This document shows positions 57,113 to 64,000 of a stretch of DNA of 64,000 bases, in pieces. A model generated the notes under the pieces. It was not told the DNA's origin. It saw only the letters and a program-made list of their open reading frames with translations, and ran no database searches. Within the stretch, counting starts at the first letter, position 1, and each line of letters opens with the position of its first letter. The stretch comes from Agrobacterium vitis (GTDB lineage: Bacteria > Pseudomonadota > Alphaproteobacteria > Rhizobiales > Rhizobiaceae). A program made the position numbers and the translations under genes. The DNA is taken from NCBI RefSeq assembly GCF_037039395.1, contig NZ_CP146241.1, positions 1-64,000 of the forward strand. The letters run 5' to 3'.

Positions 57113-58000
57113 TCAACTCGCTTTCTTCTGTGTCTGCTTCGCCCGGCTCTTGGTGGACTTGGATGCGGTCGCCTTCTTTCCTGAATTGGCATTGGCGGCC
57201 TTCGGCTTCTTCTCCGAACGCTTATCCAGCCCGGCGCTGTCTCGCAGCGCCTTGAACAAGTCGTTTGGTTTGGAAACCTTGATGGGCTTCGGCTTCGGAA
57301 GGGCCTTGCCTTCCGACTTCGCCTTCAGCAGCGCGGCAAGTGCATCCTCGTACCGGTCATCGAACTTCGCTGGCTCGAAGTCCCCCTTCTTCGTATTGAT
57401 GATGTGCTTGGCCAGATCGAGCATTTCGGCTTTGACCTTGATCTTCACCACGTCTTTGAAGGCTTCCGTGGGAGAGCGGACTTCATAGTCGAATTTGAGA
57501 GTGGTTGCGATGAGACCCTTGCCGTGAGCCCTGATCAGGACAGTCCGCATCCTGCGGAATAAAACCGTCCGGGCGATGGCCGTGGCACTTGTTTTACGAA
57601 GGGCATCCCGGATGCTGATAAAGGCATCTTGATCCACATCATCGACCGGCACCAGATAATAAGGTTTGTCAAAATAGACGTCATCGATCTTGCCGCAGGG
57701 AATAAAAGCTTCGGCTTCGAGCATCTTGTCGGAGTCAGGCACGACCGCCGCGATGTCCTCGGGATCGATCATGATATAGTCGCCGTTGCCGGTCTCGAAG
57801 CCCTTCACCTGTTGGTCGCGTTCCACGATCTCTTCGGTCTCGTTGTCGATAAATTCACGTTTTAAGCGGTTTCCGGTGCTCTCGTTTATCATATGAAAGC
57901 TGATCCGGTCGGAAGTCGAAGCAGCGGTGTAAAGGCCAACCGCACAGCTGAGATCCCCGATCTTCAGATGACCCTTCCATTGAGCGCGATGTGCTACCAT
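57113..58000 (-). CDS. ku: Ku DNA end-binding protein, second paralogue
   Basis: Second Ku of 295 residues, clearly diverged from its neighbour: AQWKGHLKIGDLSCAVGLY, then FHMINESTGNRLKREFIDN and YIMIDPEDIAAVVPDSD with FDKPYYLVPVDD. The C-terminus is a long Lys/Ala/Ser-rich tail. The ATG at 58000 follows GGAGGACGCAGA. Sinorhizobium meliloti carries several ku genes arranged in pairs, and this pair has that layout. A heterodimer with the downstream Ku is inferred. Confidence 0.94.
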   Translation of the reverse strand: MVAHRAQWKGHLKIGDLSCAVGLYTAASTSDRISFHMINESTGNRLKREFIDNETEEIVERDQQVKGFETGNGDYIMIDPEDIAAVVPDSDKMLEAEAFIPCGKIDDVYFDKPYYLVPVDDVDQDAFISIRDALRKTSATAIARTVLFRRMRTVLIRAHGKGLIATTLKFDYEVRSPTEAFKDVVKIKVKAEMLDLAKHIINTKKGDFEPAKFDDRYEDALAALLKAKSEGKALPKPKPIKVSKPNDLFKALRDSAGLDKRSEKKPKAANANSGKKATASKSTKSRAKQTQKKAS

Positions 58001-58119
58001 TCTGCGTCCTCCAAACCGTCGCCTCAACTAACCAAAATCAAGGATATTTGGTTCCGACACCCGCTCAGATAACGACTTCTGGTGAGGGAGACCCCGAGAT
58101 GGCTCCCGAAGCCGCGCCG

Positions 58120-58311
58120 TCAATTCTTTGATGCCATCCCTGACAAGAGCCGAGAAAGGAACTGCCGTTCGTCGGCCACGGAGTCAGCGTAGAGCTGCAA
58201 GCTGACCAGGTCGAATTCCAGGAGGCCTTCTATGATTTCTATCCGGCGAAGTCTCAGGGCAATGTCTCGACGCTGATCTGCGCTTCGCCCGTTGGAAAAA
58301 CCAGCTGTCAT
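58120..58311 (-). CDS. Small hypothetical protein overlapping the cupin gene
   Basis: About 63 residues, helical and charged (DQRRDIALRLRRIEIIEGLLEF, then ADERQFLSRLLSG). The start ATG overlaps the cupin stop as ATGA, a typical coupling arrangement. No family recognised. It is shorter than most genes here and could be a chance frame, but the coupling and composition favour a real gene. Confidence 0.45.
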   Translation of the reverse strand: MTAGFSNGRSADQRRDIALRLRRIEIIEGLLEFDLVSLQLYADSVADERQFLSRLLSGMASKN

Positions 58312-58796
58312 CGCCATATTTCCACCAAGCCGCCGGTTGAGCCATACAGAGCGTCCATGTCAGGCACTGGCAGTGACGAGATTTTCTCTTGCATCTCTGC
58401 CGTTGCCGCCAACGTCTGAATATCAGCGTGCTGGTCCTTCGGGTAAGCGCCCACGACCTGGAAGTCTGGCGACGACCCCAAGTTTCGATGGCCTGTTCCA
58501 GCCGGCAAGATGAGGCAATCCCCTTTGGAAACTTTGAATTCTCGGCCATCGGGACCACCGAGAAGGAGTGTAGCGCTACCGCTTCCCACTCCAAGCACCT
58601 CATGAGCACCAGTATGGTAGTGATGATAATCGAAAACGCCGTCTCGCCAAATTCCGGTCCAGCCATTCCCGGAGAACGCAGCCTCGAACCCGGATGACCC
58701 GGCCTCCGTCAAAGCCGCTTGATAGATCAGGACTGGTAGCCGCTGATTGTTCGGCACCCATTCACTTTGCTGGAAAATGACTTTCTCGACGTTCAT
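58308..58796 (-). CDS. Cupin-domain protein
   Basis: A 162-residue single-cupin protein. The first cupin motif is HHYHTGAHEVLGVGSGSATLLLGG with metal-binding histidines, and the second is GDCLILPAGTGHRNLGSS. Such stand-alone cupins bind a metal and may be isomerases, dioxygenases or sensors; no substrate can be assigned. It is upstream of the ku pair on the same strand but separated by the small gene and about 120 bases. Confidence 0.85.
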   Translation of the reverse strand: MNVEKVIFQQSEWVPNNQRLPVLIYQAALTEAGSSGFEAAFSGNGWTGIWRDGVFDYHHYHTGAHEVLGVGSGSATLLLGGPDGREFKVSKGDCLILPAGTGHRNLGSSPDFQVVGAYPKDQHADIQTLAATAEMQEKISSLPVPDMDALYGSTGGLVEIWR

Positions 58797-59264
58797 ATGG
58801 GACCACCTCGGCAGATAAGATGCTTGATGTCTCAGGAAGAAGGCGGAGCGATCTTAATCCGCTCGGCATCTGATGCTCTCCGTCACAGGTATAGATGCCG
58901 GTAAGGTCAATATGTTCCCAACTCGGTGAGATGAGCTTCAATAGAAAATCTCGGTTGGTGTAACGATCAGTATTCCGATCTCAAGACGAACTCCTCCGCG
59001 CTTGCCGCACCATGCTCTGCGCGCCGGACATGTCAGATTGAAGTCGAGCATCTGACGATGCTTCGGCAAGCCACTGCCCGTCATCACCTTGAACGTTCAA
59101 TCCGAAACGATCCTCTTCCTTCATCGTGGTGAAGGTCGACTACGGCATTAAATGATCACCAAGCCGCCGGAAAAATAGGGTGCCGTCGAACGGAACGAAC
59201 ATAAAGGCCTAAAGGAGCGCAATACAATGGCGCCTGCGGTTAGGGCGCGCGCCTACAATTTGCA
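58797..59264. other. Gene-free stretch
   Basis: No convincing gene, repeat or RNA recognised between the cupin gene start and the end of the HicB-like gene. The plus-strand frame beginning at 59227 is only the complement of the antitoxin gene. Confidence 0.4.
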
Positions 59265-59690
59265 TTATGCCGCCTCACGGACAGATACCACGATCTCGCG
59301 TCCAAGGGCTGCAAGGGCGTCGGCCATGACGCCGATCTTGGAAGCGTGGTCGGGGTCCAGGAGGCGCCGGGCTTCGTTCTCGGATTTGCCGATCCGACGC
59401 CCCAGCTCCGTCTTTGATATTCCAGCCTCACGGAATGCCTGGATAAGGGCAAGCTTGGCAGCTACATCCGCCTCGACGGCAATCGGGTGGCCTTCGGTGG
59501 CGACGGGGGCGGGAAGGGGGCGCCCTTCCTGAATGATGCCGCGCAAGGCAAGCCCGAGGGCCTCCTTTGCGTTGGCTGCGGCTTTCTTCATGTCGTCGCC
59601 GGCGGTGATGGCTTCCGGCACGTCCGCAAAGGTAACGACGAAACCGCCGTCTGGATCGCTCTTGAAAGAGGCTCTATAGGTAAATTGCAT
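59265..59690 (-). CDS. hicB: HicB-family antitoxin
   Basis: A 141-residue antitoxin. The N-terminal HicB domain (FTYRASFKSDPDGGFVVTFAD, then PEAITAGDDMKKAAANAKEAL) is a partial RNase-H-like fold that covers the toxin. The C-terminal helix-turn-helix (EAGISKTELGRRIGKSENEAR) binds the operator. The ATG at 59690 is preferred; ten more codons upstream have no family similarity. It follows hicA by 54 bases, the usual order. The toxin gene carries a nonsense codon, so the antitoxin is now an orphan unless it has other DNA-binding work. Confidence 0.9.
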   Translation of the reverse strand: MQFTYRASFKSDPDGGFVVTFADVPEAITAGDDMKKAAANAKEALGLALRGIIQEGRPLPAPVATEGHPIAVEADVAAKLALIQAFREAGISKTELGRRIGKSENEARRLLDPDHASKIGVMADALAALGREIVVSVREAA

Positions 59691-59744
59691 AGGCGGAGGC
59701 CTTTCTCGGTTAAGTGACAATCCTTCCCCCTCAAGGGTCTGGCA

Positions 59745-59939
59745 TCATTTGATGCCAAGCTGTTTCTTGATGAGGCCTGCGTATAATGGGGTAATTTCGC
59801 CGGATTTGATGGTGGTGGTCTTTCCGTTGAGAGTTACCCGTTAGTGCGAGCCTTTCCCGTTGTCTTCGAAAATCTCAAACTCCCAACCGTTTGATTTAGC
59901 GATTTTTCGAAGCTGTCTGAGAAATTGATCTCGTTTCAT
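59745..59939 (-). pseudogene. hicA: HicA-family toxin with a premature stop
   Basis: The frame from ATG 59939 reads MKRDQFLRQLRKIAKSNGWE and then EIFEDNGKGSH. A TAA then replaces the tyrosine or similar codon expected in GSHYRV, and the frame resumes with RVTLNGKTTTIKSGEI and PLYAGLIKKQLGIK to the natural stop at 59745. The stop is codon 33, right after His32, the conserved catalytic histidine. HicA is an mRNA interferase. Apart from one point change the gene is complete (64 codons), so inactivation looks recent. Confidence 0.85.
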
Positions 59940-60046
59940 CCTGTCTCCGCACATTTTTGTGCGGAGCACAAGAGAATGCGCACAAAAATGTGCGCCTTGT
60001 ATGGTGTTTCTATCTATTAGGAAGGGCTATCTGGGTGCATCAAATG

Positions 60047-60756
60047 TCAGTCGCTCACCTGGGCAATTTTCGCCCACAGGCTCATCGCCTCCGCGCGCAG
60101 TTCTCGATGATGGTTGGAGGTGATGTCGTGGCGCGGGATGTGAAACAGGTTGGCGATCGGATCGTGGAAGGAGACGAAGCATTGTAGATGTCGCCGTGAT
60201 TTGAAGCGCTTCATGATCCGCTCTCGCCGCCGGACTGGCTGGTGAGAATTCTCCGCCCGATTATTCAACCCTTTGTGGGAGCGATGCTCTACACCCGGCA
60301 TGATCTCTCGCTTTGCTGCGCCATAGGACCGTAGCGTGTCGGTGATAATTACACGGGGCGACTGTCCCTGGCTCTTCAAGAGCTTGCGCACCAGTCGCTT
60401 GGCGGCCTTTGCATTTCGCTGACTTTGCACGAGCAACGTCCAACACAAAACCGTCCTGGTCAACTGCGCGCCACAGCGAATGCTTCTTGCTGCGGATTGA
60501 AACAACGGCTTCATCGAGATGCCACTTGTCCCCAAGTCGACCGGATGAGCGACGACGGATCTCGTTGGCAAAGGTGCGGCCGAATTTCACCGCCCACAGC
60601 CGGACGGTCTGATGCGAGACAATGATCCCGCGGGCAGCCAGCAGGTCCTCGACTATTCGCAGGCTCAGAGGGGAAACGAAAATAAAGCCACACGGCCTGG
60701 GCAATGGCTTCTGCGGGAAAGCGTTGTCGGCGATAGAGCGGATCACGATCTGTCAT
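60047..60756 (-). pseudogene. IS6-family transposase, two frameshifts
   Basis: Three minus-strand frames rebuild one IS6 transposase of about 235 residues. They are RDPLYRRQRFPAEAIAQAVW (60756 onward), LSLRIVEDLLAARGIIVSHQ through DKWHLDEAVVSIRSKKHSLW, and KRLVRKLLKSQGQSPRVIIT through PGVEHRSHKGLNNRAENSH. An extra C near 60674 and an extra T near 60438 cause the switches. The terminal repeats were not identified. It is the same subfamily as the remnant at 49320-49590 but on the opposite strand, so the two copies bracket the end-joining genes. Confidence 0.88.
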
Positions 60757-61126
60757 GGCCCGTCATTCGCACATTAAATTCCAGATTCCGTTAAGTTGAC
60801 GATGCCGTCCGGGGTGCGACAGAATATCAAGAGCCTCGAAGCGCAGGTCGGACGATGCCGGCAGCGACGGCGAAGGGTACGCGTGCAAGCCGTCTCCATA
60901 TGGCCACGGTGACGTGCTTCGTTCACCTAATGGAGTCCGACCATACCGGTCGCGCCTAGAATTAGTAGGTTCATAATCTCATACTTTTCGGCAACGTTTT
61001 GGACATGAAAACACGCTCTGACCCGTGTGGGCCAGACTAAGTGGGGGGCGACCGAGACCGCCCCCCCTGCTCCTTCGGCCTCCCGTAGTCAGCGACCTGG
61101 GAGACGTAGCCCAAAGATCATAAATG
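60757..61126. other. Gene-free stretch
   Basis: No convincing gene or RNA seen. It contains one end of the IS6 copy and the region downstream of the alkene-reductase pseudogene. Confidence 0.4.
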
Positions 61127-62231
61127 CTAGACAACCTGATCGAGCGTCGGGTAGTCGGTGTAGCCACGGCTATCGCCGCCATAGAAGGTCGCCTCGTCGG
61201 GAAGATTGAGCACAGCATCTACTTTCAGACGGGCAACCAGATCGGGATTGGCAAGGAACAATGCCCCGAGCGCAACGCCATCAGCGAGGTTCTCTTTCAA
61301 GATTGGAGAGATCACCTCGGTAGAGGTAGGCCAGGACCGCGTATCCTTATGCGGATTCAGGATGAACGCCCCCTGCCACAAGGCGCGGATCTGCTGCGTC
61401 ATGTCACGGTTATTGGCTTCCATCATGTGAAGATAAGCTAGATCACACGACAAACTAGGGACCAATGCGCGATAGATCGCATCCGTATCGCCTTCGGCAA
61501 TGTCGTTATAGGAGTTTGCGGGCGATATTCTTACCCCCACGCGGCCTGCCCCGATGGCCTCGGCGCAGGCCGCAATTGTCTGCTGGGCGAAACGAATACG
61601 ATTTTCGACAGGCCCGCCAAACTGATCAATGCGATGGTTGGTGTTTTGCGACAGGAACTGATGGATTAGAAAACCGTTGCCGGCGTGTACCTCGATCCCG
61701 TCGAACCCCGCTTCAATCGCCAGTCTGGCCGCGTTTGACGTGATCGGCAATGGCCTGTTCGATATCGGCCACTGTCATCTCTTGCGGCAGAGGGTAAGGC
61801 TTCATCCCGCCCGGCGTATAGGCCTCTCCGACCGCAGCAACCGCCGAAGGCGCAATCGAACGATGCGCGGACGGATAGAGGTCGGGATGCCCGATTCGCC
61901 CCGCATGCATGAGTTGGGCGACGATCTTGCCTCCTTTATCATGCACGGCTTTGGTTGCAGGCTTCCAGCTTGCCGCTTGTTCATTGGTGAAAAGACCGGG
62001 CGCATTTGCGAACCCCTGCCCGACCTGACAGGGATGCATCCCTTCGCTGACAATCAGACCAGCACTTGCCCGCTGGCCATAGTATTTTGCCATTAGCGCG
62101 GTCGCATGACCTTGCGCCGTAGCGCGATTTCGTGACATCGGAGCCATAACAAGGCGGTTGGCGACGCGAATGGCGCCATAAGCTGTAGATTGGAAAGTAA
62201 GATCCGTTATCATCTGATATATCTTTTTCAT
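61127..62231 (-). pseudogene. Old Yellow Enzyme alkene reductase (NemA branch), frameshifted
   Basis: Two frames join to about 367 residues. The N-terminal part shows ANRLVMAPMSRNRATAQGHA and GQGFANAPGLFTNEQ with AQLMHAGRIGHPDLYP. The C-terminal part shows EAGFDGIEVHAGNGFLIHQF, then RIDQFGGPVENRIRF and FYGGDSRGYTDYP. This is the NemA/MorB alkene-reductase branch, unlike the YqjM-type enzyme at 6091. One extra A in GTCAAACGCG near 61735 breaks the frame. The ATG at 62231 overlaps the upstream stop by four bases. Confidence 0.88.
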
Positions 62232-62488
62232 GAGTTGACTGATTGAAAGATCGCGTTCCGCTGCGGCGCGATTTCCGCAAGTGCTACGGCGATATCTCCG
62301 GCGGTTTGTGCCGTGCTCACCAGCACCGCGGCATTGGCGCGCGAGGTCTTACCGTGAGTGGCCGTGTCCAGCGCGCGCATGATGAATTTGGTCAGGCCCG
62401 GTCCGACCGGGCGGCCCTCTGCCAAAGCGTCCGCTACTTCGGACTGGAACTTCAGTGTCAGCCCGTGATCCAGGGAAAACTGTTTCAT
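62228..62488 (-). CDS. Small hypothetical protein between tautomerase and alkene reductase
   Basis: An 86-residue soluble protein (FSLDHGLTLKFQSEVADALA, FIMRALDTATHGKTSRANAA, LVSTAQTAGDIAVALAEIAP). It is mostly helical with no recognised domain or signal. It lies directly after the tautomerase gene with no gap and overlaps the alkene reductase start, so it belongs to the same operon. A role as a small partner of the neighbouring enzymes is only a guess. Confidence 0.65.
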   Translation of the reverse strand: MKQFSLDHGLTLKFQSEVADALAEGRPVGPGLTKFIMRALDTATHGKTSRANAAVLVSTAQTAGDIAVALAEIAPQRNAIFQSVNS

Positions 62489-62728
62489 TCATACCTCCGG
62501 TAAGGTGTAGCAGGGACGACGCAGTAACCTTTCAGCGCTTGCCACGATGCGCGGCAAGGCAACCTTTGCGTTCCAGTCGTCTGGCGCGACAGGCTCCAGC
62601 GCGATGGAAACGGCCGAAATCGGCACGTCGAGGCTGTCGCATAGCGCTTGAGTCAGAGCAGCATCGAGACGCGCACGCTGGGCGTCGCTGAGGGGGCGGT
62701 CGAAATAAGGGAGATCGATATGTGGCAA
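62489..62728 (-). CDS. Tautomerase-superfamily (4-oxalocrotonate tautomerase-like) protein
   Basis: A 79-residue protein beginning Met-Pro, where removal of Met exposes the catalytic Pro1 of the tautomerase superfamily. The rest fits the beta-alpha-beta unit: PHIDLPYFDRPLSDAQRARL, then LTQALCDSLDVPISAVSIALE. 4-OT is about 62 residues, so this is slightly longer at the C-terminus. It sits between a thioesterase-like gene and an alkene reductase, a set that suggests modification of an unsaturated carbonyl compound. Confidence 0.75.
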   Translation of the reverse strand: MPHIDLPYFDRPLSDAQRARLDAALTQALCDSLDVPISAVSIALEPVAPDDWNAKVALPRIVASAERLLRRPCYTLPEV

Positions 62729-62731
62729 GGT

Positions 62732-63440
62732 CTAATCCTGAAAAGCTGAGGTAATCGAAGCAGCCTGCTGGCTGGCCGCGTGTTGGATGAGCCGTGCCAG
62801 ATCGGCCGCGTAGGGCCGCTGGAGCACCTGATAATGGTTCTGTGGCATTGTCAGAGTGTCACGAGGCGGGCAGCAACGCCGGTGGCCTGCTCAAGGAAGG
62901 AATAGTCATCCCCCTTCGCTTTGATGACCGTCATCGGGGCGTTGATCCGGCGTCCGAGCAGTTCGGCAAATGTATATTCGAACTGGTAGGTCGTGCGGAC
63001 GATCCCGATGATCCGCGCTGCCATTTCCCGCGGCATCTCGGGCTGTTCCGCCCAAAGACGGTCAAGGAAGGTCGGCTCGCTATTGCAATAGCCAGATACG
63101 GCGGGTTCGTGCAATATCAATCTGACCGGCAAATACCGAGAGCAGGATCGCCATATAGGCTGCGTCGCCCAAAGCCGCTTGTCGTGGGCGCGAGAGCGCC
63201 TTGTTGGTCGGATCGAGCGCGGCAAGCTCGGGCGGAAGCGAGGGATTGCCTGGGCAGACTAGAACCAGTTGGTCCACTTCGAACCCCTGCTGTGCCGCCT
63301 CGAACGCCACTTGCGCGCCAAAGGAATATCCCCACAGCGTCACCGGCCCCTCGGGGTGGCGGGCCAGAAGTTCGGCAATATCGTCGCGCGCCATTTCGGC
63401 AATCGTTGCAGCGGGGGTCTCGCCTTCATTCAGCCCTTGG
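62732..63440 (-). pseudogene. Type II thioesterase-like alpha/beta hydrolase, truncated by IS481 and frameshifted
   Basis: Minus-strand frames rebuild a thioesterase: ARHPEGPVTLWGYSFGAQVA with the nucleophile motif GYSFG, then LILHEPAVSGYCNSEPTFLD and YTFAELLGRRINAPMTVIKA. A C-terminal part with NHYQVLQRPYAADLARLIQH contains the catalytic histidine. Frame changes occur near 63115 and 62860. The N-terminal part is missing because the IS481-type element begins at 63441. Similar domains release products from nonribosomal peptide or polyketide synthases; none is visible here, but it could lie beyond the element. Confidence 0.75.
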
Positions 63441-64000
63441 TGTTTGATCCCGGACTTTAATGGTGCATTATTTTCCCTCGAATGGAAGGAAGCACTATGG
63501 GCCAGGTTCTACACGGTCGCGCCACAACGACAGAGGCAATCCGTCGAGCAATACAAAATAGTCAAGAGAGCCTGAGAGCGCTCTCAAAGCGGTATGGGAT
63601 CAACCCGAAGACCGTTGCCAAGTGGAAGAAGCGCACATCGGTTGCCGATTTGGCGACCGGGCCGAAGGAACCGCATTCGACAGTCTTGAGCCTTGAGGAG
63701 GAGGCCGTGATTGTCGCCTTCCGCAGGCACACGCTTCTACCTTTGGATGATTGCCTTTATGCCCTTCAGCCAACAATCCCGCATCTGACGCGCTCGTCCT
63801 TACATCGATGCCTACAGCGCCATGACATTTCACGACTGCCGGAAGTCGAGGGCGACAAGGAGCCAAAAAAGAAGTTCAAGAGTTACCCCATTGGCTACTT
63901 TCACATCGATATCGCTGAAGTCCAGACCGCTGAGGGCAAGCTCTATCTGTTTGTGGCCATTGATAGAACGTCCAAGTTTGCCTTCGTCGAGCTTTACGCC
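63441..64000 (+). mobile_element. IS481-family insertion sequence, left part
   Basis: The thioesterase frame stops being readable at 63441, where TGTTTGATCCCGGACTTTAA begins; TGT ends are typical of IS481 elements. The transposase gene starts 56 bases inside and runs off the window, so the right end is not visible. Confidence 0.75.
63497..64000 (+). CDS. IS481-family transposase, N-terminal part (runs off window)
   Basis: The first 168 residues of an IS481-type DDE transposase: GQVLHGRATTTEAIRRAIQN, the helix-turn-helix ALSKRYGINPKTVAKWKKR, a second DNA-binding segment LPLDDCLYALQPTIPHLTRS, and the start of the rve catalytic core IGYFHIDIAEVQTAEG with the first catalytic Asp and YLFVAIDRTSKFAFVEL. 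The ATG at 63497 follows GGAAGGAAGCACT. No frameshift in the visible part, so this copy may be active. Confidence 0.92.
   Translation, partial: MGQVLHGRATTTEAIRRAIQNSQESLRALSKRYGINPKTVAKWKKRTSVADLATGPKEPHSTVLSLEEEAVIVAFRRHTLLPLDDCLYALQPTIPHLTRSSLHRCLQRHDISRLPEVEGDKEPKKKFKSYPIGYFHIDIAEVQTAEGKLYLFVAIDRTSKFAFVELYA

Overview
The window looks like an accessory replicon or genomic island of a Rhizobiaceae alphaproteobacterium (Agrobacterium, Rhizobium or Allorhizobium type). The reasons are the GC-rich codon use, the class Ib ribonucleotide reductase operon, the many ABC and tripartite solute transporters with LysR, LacI and AraC regulators, DUF982 and DUF6766 stress genes, two Ku genes with a three-domain LigD, and many IS5, IS6, IS481 and Tn3 family elements. 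This assignment is inferred from gene content only.

Layout. 0.2-5.4 kb: folD, then a Tn3-family unit (divergent tnpR and tnpA around a res-like site) abutting the 3' end of a broken GH38 alpha-mannosidase gene. 6-7.6 kb: an Old Yellow Enzyme divergent from an ArsR regulator across a perfect palindrome. 7.8-12.2 kb: nrdHIEF on the minus strand behind a cobalamin riboswitch with a recognisable promoter. 12.2-15.5 kb: a LysR remnant, AraC regulator, MFS pump and secreted protein. 15.7-22.7 kb: a pentitol (probably ribitol) catabolic unit with LacI regulator, CUT2 ABC transporter, short-chain dehydrogenase and FGGY kinase. 22.8-33.6 kb: a mosaic of a Fic protein, an IS5 copy, a pair of unrecognised paralogous proteins with a Cro/CI-type regulator, and several frameshifted genes. 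33.9-45.8 kb: a large one-direction acid-sugar cluster under a divergent LysR gene. 45.8-49.6 kb: a soluble FIST-domain chemoreceptor between IS6 remnants. 50.1-60.8 kb: non-homologous end joining and stress genes, a HicAB module with a dead toxin, and an IS6 pseudogene. 61.1-64 kb: a decayed thioesterase, tautomerase and alkene-reductase cluster cut by an IS481-type element that runs off the end.

The most interesting system is at 33.9-45.8 kb. It combines the 2-oxo-tetronate isomerase, 3-oxo-tetronate kinase and 3-oxo-tetronate-4-phosphate decarboxylase families with an FMN-dependent 2-hydroxyacid oxidase in place of the usual NAD-dependent dehydrogenase, a TctABC importer, and dedicated fructose-bisphosphate aldolase and phosphatase. 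This would turn a four-carbon sugar acid into DHAP and then fructose 6-phosphate. A 13-bp motif shared by the two main intergenic regions suggests a single LysR regulon.

Many genes differ from an intact frame by one or two nucleotides, often in homopolymer runs. Some of these may be real decay and some may be sequencing error; the two cannot be told apart here.
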